DNA of 5,135 nt, from the NCBI GenBank assembly GCA_900556425.1, contig USOR01000079.1, forward strand, positions 1-5,135, written 5' to 3'. This DNA is from an uncultured Coriobacteriaceae bacterium. GTDB lineage: Bacteria; Actinomycetota; Coriobacteriia; Coriobacteriales; QAMH01. Below the pieces are notes generated by a model. It ran no database searches. It was not told where the DNA came from and saw only the letters and a list, made by a program, of their open reading frames with translations. Numbering within the stretch: position 1 is the stretch's first letter; each line of letters opens with the position of its first letter. This document shows, one piece after another, positions 1 through 5,116 of this stretch. The translations under genes were made by a program, and so were the position numbers.

Positions 1-11
1 CTTGCCGTCCT

Positions 12-24
12 CATAATACTCCTT
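12..24 (-). other. possible RBS and start codon of a gene leaving the left edge
   Basis: Read on the minus strand, AAGGAG (24-19) is followed after four bases by ATG (14-12), and the frame stays open to the window edge. This is the arrangement expected at the start of a gene that runs leftward out of the window. Only four complete codons are visible, so no product can be named. If real, all of 15-447 would be its upstream region. A chance match is quite possible. Confidence 0.2.
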
Positions 25-164
25 CGCAAGGCGAAGACCGGCAGGGAGCTGAAAGACCGCATCTACAGCTGGACGCCGGTGAAAGGTCGGGAAGTGTCCG
101 CGTCCACTCCACCCTGCCCATCACCAAGGATCGAGAGGCTAGGTTGCAAGCCTTTCCGAAAGGA

Positions 165-236
165 ATAGCATCGCTCGAAAAATGCGACATATGCCGCAGT
201 GCAGATCAAAGGCTCTTATTTTCGAGTAGATGCTAT
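165..236. repeat. inverted repeat A, 8+8 bp arms
   Basis: The left arm is ATAGCATC (165-172), one base, then CTCGAAAA (174-181). The right arm is TTTTCGAG (219-226), two bases, then GATGCTAT (229-236). Both 8-bp blocks are perfectly complementary, so the whole is a 16-pair stem with a small internal loop and a 37-base apical region. No T-run follows on either side, so it does not look like a simple terminator. It could be an RNA stem or a protein-binding dyad. Confidence 0.6.
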
Positions 237-239
237 ACT
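231..239 (+). promoter_or_regulatory. extended -10 promoter-like motif
   Basis: TGCTATACT (231-239) matches the extended -10 form TGnTATAAT with one mismatch. No recognisable -35 hexamer lies 16-18 bp upstream. The motif sits partly within the right arm of inverted repeat A. Transcription would begin near 246, just before inverted repeat B. Weak evidence by itself. Confidence 0.25.
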
Positions 240-248
240 GAATCCACT

Positions 249-293
249 AGAACCGAGACACGGTGACAATTGGGTCCCTACCGTCTCGGTTCT
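249..293. repeat. inverted repeat B (11-bp perfect arms), terminator-like
   Basis: AGAACCGAGAC (249-259) is the exact reverse complement of GTCTCGGTTCT (283-293). Three more pairs (GGT with ACC) form inside after a two-base bulge, giving about 14 pairs. On the plus strand the stem is followed by a pyrimidine-rich TCTTCATT, so it could act as a weak terminator in that direction. On the minus strand no T-rich tail follows. Confidence 0.6.
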
Positions 294-348
294 CTTCATT
301 ATCTATGCCACCTTGCTTTCACTGAAAACATCATATTATGCTTTCAAC

Positions 349-391
349 AAAGCGTTGGCACGGGGTGCATTGCCCTTTCCGTCAACGCTTT
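349..391 (-). terminator. inverted repeat C, probable terminator (possibly bidirectional)
   Basis: AAAGCGTTG (349-357) is the exact reverse complement of CAACGCTTT (383-391), and further A/T pairs outside can form with a bulge. The spacer is 25 bases. It lies 57 bases beyond the stop codon of the small minus-strand gene, where a terminator for the 1903-448 unit is expected. In that direction the stem is followed by GTTGAAAGC, a poor U-tract. In the plus direction it ends in CTTTTGTTA, which is a better tail. It may work both ways. The spacer is longer than in typical intrinsic terminators. Confidence 0.4.
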
Positions 392-447
392 TGTTATGGC
401 ACAGCTTTTGGGCAGCGATTTATCCATCGACCCGAGCGGCCTTTCTA

Positions 448-846
448 TCAAACCCCACCCCATCTCTCACGGTACGCGTTAATCGCCTTGTGGGCTGCGT
501 CGCCAAAGGCCCGAATCTCATCGGCTTGTATCCACCGACCATCCTCGCGGTAACGCAAAGAGCAGTCGCGCTTGCGCGGACGCTGCAGACCGCCAATGGT
601 GAGCTGAGCGTTTCCGCAAATCTCCCGCTTGTCGGTCTCGATCCGCACGCTCGAACCACCAAGCGCCCAGCGTGCCAAAGTGGCGTCGGTGAGGCTGCCC
701 GTCTCCTGGAGTACGGCGAGCGCGGCAAGGTCGCCGAAGCCGTCGTCCTCCTCCTCGATGAGGTTCGTGCTGTGCTCGGTACGGCCCGGCGTCACCGCAC
801 AGACCACGAAGGAACGGTCAGTGAAGCGATACAGCTCGCCGTTCAC
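448..846 (-). CDS. small soluble protein of unknown function, N-terminus uncertain
   Basis: I do not recognise the family. The body (about 132 residues from a GTG at 846) looks truly coding: codons favour G or C at the third position, and the sequence is soluble and mixed in charge, with an acidic run LIEEEDDGFGDL, then GGSSVRIETDKREICG and a basic stretch GGLQRPRKRDCSLRYREDGRW near the C-terminus. There is no signal peptide or membrane segment. It lies directly behind the membrane protein gene on the same strand and probably shares its transcript. The start is the problem. In-frame ATGs at 915 and 957 lie inside the upstream gene, lack a well-placed ribosome-binding site, and add a His/Lys/Arg/Cys-rich stretch that reads like an out-of-frame translation. 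The ideal start, AAGGAG then ATG at 893 overlapping the upstream stop, is one frame off. So either translation starts at GTG 846, coupled to a 16-codon leader, or the gene carries a one-base frameshift near 846-850 and originally began at 893. Confidence 0.7.
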   Translation of the reverse strand: MNGELYRFTDRSFVVCAVTPGRTEHSTNLIEEEDDGFGDLAALAVLQETGSLTDATLARWALGGSSVRIETDKREICGNAQLTIGGLQRPRKRDCSLRYREDGRWIQADEIRAFGDAAHKAINAYRERWGGV

Positions 847-893
847 GCGGTGCCGTCTGTCGCAGTGAAACTTGCCAGGGTGGGACTTGTCAT
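843..893 (-). other. 16-codon leader ORF, or frameshifted 5' end of the small gene
   Basis: AAGGAGAG (903-896) precedes ATG at 893-891, which overlaps the TGA of the upstream membrane gene as ATGA. The frame encodes MTSPTLASFTATDGTA and stops at TGA (845-843). That TGA overlaps the GTG at 846-844 of the frame used by the downstream body, as GTGA. The peptide reads like a normal protein N-terminus, and one extra base near 847-850 would join it smoothly to the body (…DGTAVNGELYRF…). A lost base, a sequencing error or real leader-peptide coupling would all produce this picture. Confidence 0.5.
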
Positions 894-1903
894 GACTCTC
901 CTTGGTAAGGGCCATTTGCTGCTTGAGAAAACTCCTGGATGAACCCTTTCGGGTCATCCAGGTTCAGCCCGATTGCGAGGGACCTCTTCGTCCCCAAAAG
1001 GGTCCGCACCTCAACGGAATCATGCATCACAACCCACACGTTTGTCTGGTAGAAGGTGCCATAGTTCAGCTTATCGGCCTTGTCGATGTCCGCAGGCTCA
1101 TGGCAACTCACGCTTGCAATACCGCTCAGGGATATCGTCCCCTTCATCTGGATGCCGCATTCGATTCGCAGCTCGCCTTTACCCAGAACCACCGGACGCA
1201 GGACACGCGCCCGTGCATCACCCACAAGCCAGACAGCGGCATAGAGGGAGAGCAGCGTCACGACTATTGCAACTGTCGCGCTCCAGTGCGAGAGGAGCAT
1301 GTGCATGGCAACAATCTCGACCGGAAAGGCCAGCCCAAGCCCCAGCATCATGCTCATGTAACCGCCTGCGTTGTGATAACTGTAGGCCTTGTCGTCCGCT
1401 TCAACGCTCGGCTTCTTGCGCCAGGAAAGCAACGCGTAATACCAAACGCCCAGTTCTGCTGCCATCATGCGCGCAGGCAGCTCTCTGCGCACCAGATAGC
1501 GTGTCACCGCGTAGAACCACTCCAGCGGATCTGCGCTCTGCGCCTTCGCGCCTCTGAACAAGCATGCGAGATGAAGAATCTCCCTAACGGCAATCGCAAC
1601 TTCCACCGGAAAGAGGGCCGCGAGCAATACGGGCAAGATGCCAGCAGCTGGCGAGCCGAGCGCAAGCGCACTCAGGCCGTACCCCAACCAGATGACCGGA
1701 AGCACTGCCAGAGGCGTCATCTTCTTCGGACGCAAGACGACGAGATAAAACGCCAGGGGTATCCCGACCATGAAGTCGAGCGGAAGCGCTACGGCAACAA
1801 CCTCCGCGGGAATCTGACTCGCTGAGATAACGCCATAGATATAGAGCGCTAACGCTGCAGCAAGAAAAGCAAACGAGAGCCACGACCGGCGTGAAAGAGT
1901 CAC
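890..1903 (-). CDS. six-helix integral membrane protein with soluble C-terminal domain, function unknown
   Basis: The protein has 337 residues and starts at GTG 1903; AGAAAGG (1917-1911) lies seven bases upstream. Predicted membrane segments are near residues 8-28, 33-57, 64-83, 86-106, 181-206 and 208-227. Between the fourth and fifth is a roughly 75-residue, partly amphipathic loop with several Arg/Lys residues. Residues 176-207 (YHNAGG, then E196, H201 and LLSHW) look like a conserved signature, recalling an uncharacterised family of bacterial membrane proteins with the same ending pattern. After the last helix, residues 230-325 form a soluble, strand-rich region (RPVVLGKGELRIECG, then ISLSGIASVS) resembling the bacterial PH-like domains that follow membrane anchors; that comparison is from memory and unproven. 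Its TGA overlaps a downstream ATG. It is separated from the transporter gene by 145 bp containing a hairpin, so it probably has its own promoter. No substrate or reaction can be inferred. Confidence 0.85.
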   Translation of the reverse strand: MTLSRRSWLSFAFLAAALALYIYGVISASQIPAEVVAVALPLDFMVGIPLAFYLVVLRPKKMTPLAVLPVIWLGYGLSALALGSPAAGILPVLLAALFPVEVAIAVREILHLACLFRGAKAQSADPLEWFYAVTRYLVRRELPARMMAAELGVWYYALLSWRKKPSVEADDKAYSYHNAGGYMSMMLGLGLAFPVEIVAMHMLLSHWSATVAIVVTLLSLYAAVWLVGDARARVLRPVVLGKGELRIECGIQMKGTISLSGIASVSCHEPADIDKADKLNYGTFYQTNVWVVMHDSVEVRTLLGTKRSLAIGLNLDDPKGFIQEFSQAANGPYQGES

Positions 1904-1910
1904 GAAAAGA

Positions 1911-1947
1911 CCTTTCTCTTGGTGACGTGTTGATTATGCCATGTCAA
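1911..1947 (-). promoter_or_regulatory. start signals of the membrane protein gene: RBS and tentative promoter elements
   Basis: On the minus strand AGAAAGG (1917-1911) is a good ribosome-binding site for GTG 1903. Upstream are CATAAT (1938-1933), a fair -10, and TTGACA (1947-1942), a perfect -35 hexamer. They are only three bases apart, so they cannot belong to one sigma70 promoter, and neither has a good partner at the proper distance. The RBS is reliable; the promoter is not. Confidence 0.35.
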
Positions 1948-1976
1948 GCGTTGGGTTATGAGCCTAAAGAGGGGAC

Positions 1977-2005
1977 GGCCCCAGTCTTTCAGGGAGACTG
2001 AGGCC
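1977..2005 (-). terminator. hairpin, probable terminator of the transporter gene
   Basis: GGCCCCAGTCT (1977-1987) and AGACTGAGGCC (1995-2005) form an 11-bp stem with a 7-base loop. The one imperfect pair is A·C in plus-strand RNA but G·U in minus-strand RNA, which favours function on the minus strand, 44 bases after the transporter stop codon. The tail on that strand (GTCCCCTCTTT) is only moderately U-rich. Confidence 0.5.
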
Positions 2006-2011
2006 GCATAA

Positions 2012-2028
2012 GATACGAGTCGCGTATC
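2012..2028. repeat. short perfect dyad GATACG-N5-CGTATC
   Basis: GATACG (2012-2017) and CGTATC (2023-2028) are perfect inverted repeats around AGTCG. The dyad lies between the transporter stop codon and the larger hairpin. It could be an accessory stem that protects the mRNA 3' end, or a small protein-binding site; nothing decides between them. Confidence 0.4.
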
Positions 2029-2048
2029 AGAATTGGCAGGGTTGACTC

Positions 2049-3743
2049 CTAAGCCTGTGCGCGTTTGAGCTGAAGCGCACGCCTTCCGCCATAGACAAAG
2101 AAGAACACGAAGGGCAGCAGGAGTGCGCCGCCCATGAGAGGAAGCGCGACGGGCAGCTTGCTCCAATCGCTGATGGCGAGCGGACAAACGATGCAGAGAA
2201 CGAAGAGGAGCACCGCGATAATGCACATGATGACAAAGGGCACCTTTCCGTTCAGATCGCTGCCAGTCTTCTCCGACTCAAGCTCATCCATGGTCTTGCC
2301 GCTCGTGTCGCGTACGAAGCAAAGCGCGCAGATGAATCCAAGCGTGAATGGGATGATGAGCACGAGCACGACCATGGACCAGTTCGTCACTCCATCGCTG
2401 AGCTGGAACAAAGCCATGCTCGCGATACCGCCAAGAACAATCGAGGAGGCCGAACCGCCAAAGCGAGCGAACGCTTGGCACCATGAAACACCCGTATTGC
2501 GAATCGCCGTCGGGTACTGCTCGGGCATGAGAAGGTTGCACGTGGTAATCGCATAATTGAGCGCGAAGCCGAAAAGCAGCATGAGACCGATACAGAACAG
2601 GAACTGATTGGGTGCCACAAAAACCGAGCACAATATCACGACAAGTATCGCGAAAAGCCATGCGCCCAGACAATTGCGCTTGCGCCCGACCCTGTCGCCG
2701 ATGATTCCACAAAGCGAGTTCGACAAAATGGCGGCAAAGTTATTCCAGGTCTGCAGTGCGACAGCTTGCGAAGGCGTGTATCCGATGTCCTTGAACCATG
2801 CCGGTAGCCACGCGTTCATTCCGTACACGCAGAACTGACCGATGAAGTAGATTGACCAGATGGCGCAGGTGCCCAAGATGTATTTGTCCGAGAACAAAAC
2901 CGAAACAGAGGCACTTTGCGGCTTGGGCGGCACGATGAGAAGATTCGGGTCGTATTCGGTTACGGTTCCAACAGACCGACGCTCGATGATCTCAAGCACC
3001 TTGACCGCATCTTTCTTTCGGCCGACATTGCTCAGCCAATGAGGGGATTCCAGCATCGCGAAGTGCAGGACAATGCCGTAGATAACCGGAATGCCTCCGA
3101 TAAGGTAGCACAGACGCCAGTTGGCGAACATCGTCTGCTCGATTACGGCACCTGTGGAACTCGTCGTCATGTAAGCCACTTCGTTGGTGAACTCTCCCAG
3201 AAGAGGGGTCGTAGCATTGCAAATTGGGTTGGCAATGAGTCCCGCGACGACCCAGCCACCAACCATGCACGCCTGCCCGATACCAATGAAGAGGCCGCGC
3301 CTGTTCGAAGGAACTGATTCAGAGAGCATCGTGGTCACGATGGGGATGCATGATCCGACGCCGAGGCCCGCGATGAGACGAAAGACGGCGAAAAAGACGA
3401 GGTCGTTGGCAAATGCCTGCGGAAGCGTAAAGGCTCCGTAGAACACAACGGCCAAGATGAGCATCTTCTTGCGTCCTATTCTGTCAGATACGATGCCGCC
3501 AATTGCGCCGCCAATGACCATGCCGAGCAAGCCCCATGTCGTAAGAGAGCCCATGAGAACGCCCGGATTGGGGTTGTCGGGCCAAAAGGTATGCGCAACG
3601 AAAAGGTTCGTCGAGTTGACGATCATGAAGTCGTATCCATCAAGAATCATCGCGAAAGCGAGAAGGATGAATACGGTCCACGTGTTCTTTGTGAGGCCAA
3701 ATGAATCGATGACCTCGGAAATACTGTATTCCTTATTCCCCAT
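2049..3743 (-). CDS. MFS transporter, aromatic acid:H+ symporter/sugar-porter type, with extra C-terminal helices
   Basis: The protein has 564 residues from ATG 3743, chosen because GGGGGA lies five bases upstream and leaves a normal 20-residue lead to the first helix. An in-frame ATG at 3806 would add 21 residues. It is a proton-coupled carrier of the inner membrane. Helix 1 carries D35-G-Y-D38, the acidic pair typical of aromatic-acid symporters such as PcaK. The loop after helix 2 has motif A (G83-x3-DRIGRKK), and the second half repeats it (G346-I-I-G-DRVGRKR). NAWLPAWF (310-317), EQYPTAIRNTG in the second half and the closing GKTMDELE (about 482-489) also fit this branch. The central cytoplasmic loop is about residues 232-288. 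Two oddities: a long Thr/Ser-rich external loop between helices 5 and 6 (about 172-208), and a tail after residue 490 with two more hydrophobic segments (about 501-522 and 530-552) ending in a basic GGRRALQLKR. That gives 14 helices where 12 are usual. The gene is divergent from a LysR-type regulator, so an inducible organic-acid or aromatic substrate is likely but unproven. Confidence 0.92.
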   Translation of the reverse strand: MGNKEYSISEVIDSFGLTKNTWTVFILLAFAMILDGYDFMIVNSTNLFVAHTFWPDNPNPGVLMGSLTTWGLLGMVIGGAIGGIVSDRIGRKKMLILAVVFYGAFTLPQAFANDLVFFAVFRLIAGLGVGSCIPIVTTMLSESVPSNRRGLFIGIGQACMVGGWVVAGLIANPICNATTPLLGEFTNEVAYMTTSSTGAVIEQTMFANWRLCYLIGGIPVIYGIVLHFAMLESPHWLSNVGRKKDAVKVLEIIERRSVGTVTEYDPNLLIVPPKPQSASVSVLFSDKYILGTCAIWSIYFIGQFCVYGMNAWLPAWFKDIGYTPSQAVALQTWNNFAAILSNSLCGIIGDRVGRKRNCLGAWLFAILVVILCSVFVAPNQFLFCIGLMLLFGFALNYAITTCNLLMPEQYPTAIRNTGVSWCQAFARFGGSASSIVLGGIASMALFQLSDGVTNWSMVVLVLIIPFTLGFICALCFVRDTSGKTMDELESEKTGSDLNGKVPFVIMCIIAVLLFVLCIVCPLAISDWSKLPVALPLMGGALLLPFVFFFVYGGRRALQLKRAQA

Positions 3744-3745
3744 AG

Positions 3746-3753
3746 TTTCCCCC
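3746..3753 (-). promoter_or_regulatory. RBS deciding the transporter start
   Basis: On the minus strand GGGGGAAA (3753-3746) lies just before ATG 3743. The upstream in-frame ATG at 3806 has no comparable site, and the candidate -10 at 3825-3830 would leave it almost no leader. Confidence 0.6.
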
Positions 3754-3824
3754 ACAATCTGCCAGCGCAGCTTTCGAGCACGCATTGCGCAGCCTGGCAT
3801 ACCCATCCTGGAAAAATCGCGACG

Positions 3825-3830
3825 AGTATA
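3825..3830 (-). promoter_or_regulatory. candidate -10 of the transporter promoter
   Basis: TATACT on the minus strand (3830-3825) is a good -10. The best upstream hexamer is TTAGAC (3855-3850) at 19 bp, a poor -35. A good -10 with a bad -35 is what an activator-dependent promoter looks like. Transcription would start near 3818, giving a leader of about 75 bases. The dyad at 3896-3912 would then be centred near -86, and the half-site at 3876-3880 near -60. Confidence 0.4.
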
Positions 3831-3875
3831 GGGAAAGCAATCTGAATGAGTCTAATGCGGTAACTTCTCTTTTGA

Positions 3876-3880
3876 ATTCC
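3876..3880. promoter_or_regulatory. possible secondary half-site of the LysR-type regulator
   Basis: ATTCC at 3876-3880 repeats the left half-site of the main dyad (ATTCC at 3897-3901) exactly 21 bp away, two helical turns, on the transporter side. LysR-type tetramers commonly contact a strong recognition site and a weaker activation site on the same face of the DNA. Five bases is short, so chance is not excluded. Confidence 0.3.
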
Positions 3881-3895
3881 TCGCCAAACAAAAGC

Positions 3896-3912
3896 TATTC
3901 CATATTGGAATA
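3896..3912. promoter_or_regulatory. LysR-type operator (T-N11-A dyad)
   Basis: TATTCCA-TAT-TGGAATA has perfect 7-bp arms around three bases and includes ATT-N9-AAT, matching the T-N11-A rule of LysR-type boxes. It lies between the divergent regulator and transporter genes and covers the -35 hexamer of the regulator promoter (3905-3910). Binding there would block the regulator's own transcription and could activate the transporter in the other direction. Confidence 0.75.
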
Positions 3913-3934
3913 AATCCAGTAGAAGTACTATAAT
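3905..3934 (+). promoter_or_regulatory. promoter of the LysR-type regulator
   Basis: TTGGAA (3905-3910), an 18-bp spacer and a perfect TATAAT (3929-3934) form a sigma70-type promoter. Transcription would start near 3941, about 23 bases before the ATG. The -35 lies inside the operator dyad, as expected for negative autoregulation. Confidence 0.7.
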
Positions 3935-3951
3935 CAGACATTAGCTACATC

Positions 3952-3958
3952 GAGGAGG
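3952..3958 (+). promoter_or_regulatory. strong RBS of the LysR-type gene
   Basis: GAGGAGG ends five bases before ATG 3964, a near-perfect Shine-Dalgarno that fixes this start. Confidence 0.8.
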
Positions 3959-3963
3959 CGTCT

Positions 3964-4869
3964 ATGAACACAGACTATCTTGTCGAATTCGTCGAACTCG
4001 CGAAGCGCTTGAGTTTCACTGAAACGTCACGCTATCTAGGCATGAATCAACCAACCCTGAGCAAACATATTGCCGCACTGGAACAGGCATTCAGAATGCA
4101 GCTCTTTGACAGAGCGGGAAGCAATCTTAAGCTCACAAAAAACGGCGCTGCGCTCTTGCCTGGCGTATACAAGGTAATAGATGCCTACAATGACCTCCAA
4201 ACCCTTGCTGGGGGGCTTCGAAAGAATCCTCCCCCACGGCTCGTGCTGTACGGACTTTCTGATGAATCACCCTCGACGGAAATACTTGGCATCATCGTTT
4301 CCGCGCTCAAAGAGAACTATGGCACCCAGTTTCTAGAAGTCAGAAGCGATAGAAAGCGCACTCCAGAGGAGATCCTCGAGAGCAAGGATGCCGACATGGT
4401 TCTCGACTCAGCCGATATGGAAAACGAGACGGAGGATTGCCATGAAAAAGCGGCTCTCATGAAGACGCTGCCTCTTGTGGCATTTGTGGACAAGCAACAC
4501 CCTCTGAGCATGTACGACGAACTCCCACTTGCAGCCTTCAAGGATGTCGAGCTCATCAAATGCGAAGGTGTCTACATTGAGCGCTCATGGTGTCATATCG
4601 CACGCGCTTGCCAAAAGCTAGGATTCCAGCCTAGAACGCATACCGTTCGTTGCTCAAACACAGCGGAAATGCTCACCCTGTGCGCTGATCTTGGATTGTC
4701 CGCGTTGCTTCTTGCCGACAGCTTCGTCGAAAGGATTCCAAGCGGCATCTCGGATTTCTGCAAACCCATCAAGATACCCATCGAGGATGTGAGCATCCCC
4801 CTGTTCTTCCGATACAGAGACGATAACGACAATCCGCTTCTTGCCGAACTCGTCGCGCACTTGGCATAA
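3964..4869 (+). CDS. LysR-family transcriptional regulator
   Basis: The 301-residue length is typical of the family. The N-terminal winged helix-turn-helix is clear: FVELAKRLSFTETSRYLGMN, recognition helix around QPTLSKHIAALE (29-40), then the family hallmarks QLFDR (46-50) and LTKNGAALLPG. A linker helix (about 62-88) leads into the effector-binding domain from about residue 91 (RLVLYGLSDES) to the end. This domain is more divergent than the DNA-binding part and has several cysteines, so the ligand cannot be guessed from residues. The protein acts in the cytoplasm as a dimer or tetramer on DNA. The gene is divergent from the MFS transporter across 220 bp and has its own promoter overlapped by a T-N11-A dyad, so it most likely represses itself and controls the transporter in response to the transported compound or a product of it. 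The family call is firm; the target is inferred from position. Confidence 0.93.
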   Translation: MNTDYLVEFVELAKRLSFTETSRYLGMNQPTLSKHIAALEQAFRMQLFDRAGSNLKLTKNGAALLPGVYKVIDAYNDLQTLAGGLRKNPPPRLVLYGLSDESPSTEILGIIVSALKENYGTQFLEVRSDRKRTPEEILESKDADMVLDSADMENETEDCHEKAALMKTLPLVAFVDKQHPLSMYDELPLAAFKDVELIKCEGVYIERSWCHIARACQKLGFQPRTHTVRCSNTAEMLTLCADLGLSALLLADSFVERIPSGISDFCKPIKIPIEDVSIPLFFRYRDDNDNPLLAELVAHLA

Positions 4870-4904
4870 AAGTAGTTCGGCCACCAATACCCGTAACCTG
4901 GCGA

Positions 4905-4929
4905 CGGCCTTCGCAGGCGCCTCAGGCCG
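4905..4929 (+). terminator. weak hairpin after the LysR-type gene
   Basis: CGGCCT (4905-4910) and AGGCCG (4924-4929) form a 6-bp GC-rich stem, and the loop contains the self-complementary AGGCGCCT (4915-4922). It lies 36 bases after the stop codon. There is no T-run behind it, so intrinsic termination is doubtful. Confidence 0.25.
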
Positions 4930-4949
4930 CGACGTTAGGGTCCCTTCGC

Positions 4950-5116
4950 ATGGTCACCGACGCACATCACTTGGCAGGGGCTCCGATAAGTGCCTCGTTA
5001 TGTGGCGTGGTGGTCGGCGAGATGGCCACGGGAGCACACCACTTGGCAGAAATGCCACGAATTGTGGCGTGATGGCTATCGGCGAAGCCACCAGCACACA
5101 TTAGGGATATAGGCAG
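4950..5116. repeat. imperfect intergenic repeats of about 60-72 bp
   Basis: GCACATCACTTGGCAG (4962-4977) returns as GCACACCACTTGGCAG (5034-5049), 15 of 16 identical. The ungapped match extends leftward over 4950-4977 and 5022-5049 (23 of 28). The following part also recurs: TGTGGCGTG at 5001-5009 and 5063-5071, TCGGCGA at 5014-5020 and 5079-5085, and GCACAC at 5034-5039 and 5094-5099. A gap of about 10-12 bases accounts for the different spacing, so there are two diverged copies and the start of a third. The second copy holds a stem at 5072-5093 (minus strand TGGTGGCT with AGCCATCA) with a G·U pair only in minus-strand RNA. A 44-codon minus-strand frame (5101-4967) has no ribosome-binding site. 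No recognised element fits. Confidence 0.6.

Larger units (their letters stand above)
15..447. other. gene-free stretch rich in inverted repeats
   Basis: I see no convincing gene here. One plus-strand frame is open from the left edge to a TGA at 264-266 and another to a TAG at 166-168, but neither has a start codon, a ribosome-binding site or a recognisable protein. A long plus-strand frame from 199 runs antisense across the small minus-strand gene and is treated as its shadow. What stands out is structure: a short dyad CCTTTCCGAAAGG at 151-163, then three longer dyads at 165-236, 249-293 and 349-391, and an extended -10 motif at 231-239. The part from about 165 to 420 is visibly richer in A and T than the genes to its right. 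Confidence 0.5.

Noticed and set aside
1..66. Minus-strand frame reading VDAVFQLPAGLRLAKEYY and on to the edge
   Set aside because: It looks protein-like and has clean codons, but an in-frame TGA lies upstream and there is no start codon between it and the edge. It could be a gene remnant; too short to call.
3..266. Plus-strand frame open from the left edge to TGA at 264-266
   Set aside because: No recognisable protein, mixed codon use with many rare codons, and it runs through inverted repeat A; not enough to call the 3' end of a gene.
249..293. Terminal inverted repeats of an insertion sequence or a T-box leader
   Set aside because: No transposase or target duplication is visible, and the conserved T-box bulge sequence is absent.
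199..942. Plus-strand open frame of 247 codons from a GTG
   Set aside because: It lies antisense over the small minus-strand gene, lacks a ribosome-binding site, and resembles no known protein; the minus-strand reading has far better codon use.
902..1825. Plus-strand open frame of 307 codons opposite the membrane protein gene
   Set aside because: His/Arg/Gln-rich composition typical of an antisense shadow; the minus-strand frame has clear membrane helices, a ribosome-binding site and a start codon.
4967..5101. Minus-strand 44-codon frame through the repeats
   Set aside because: No ribosome-binding site and composition driven by the repeats.
4841..5104. Plus-strand 87-codon frame overlapping the end of the LysR-type gene
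   Set aside because: It begins inside that gene in another frame without a ribosome-binding site and is very rich in Arg, Gly, Ser and Thr; best explained as a chance frame through the repeats.
4950..5116. CRISPR array
   Set aside because: Copies are diverged, the units have no regular short repeat with unique spacers, and the spacing changes from 72 to 60.
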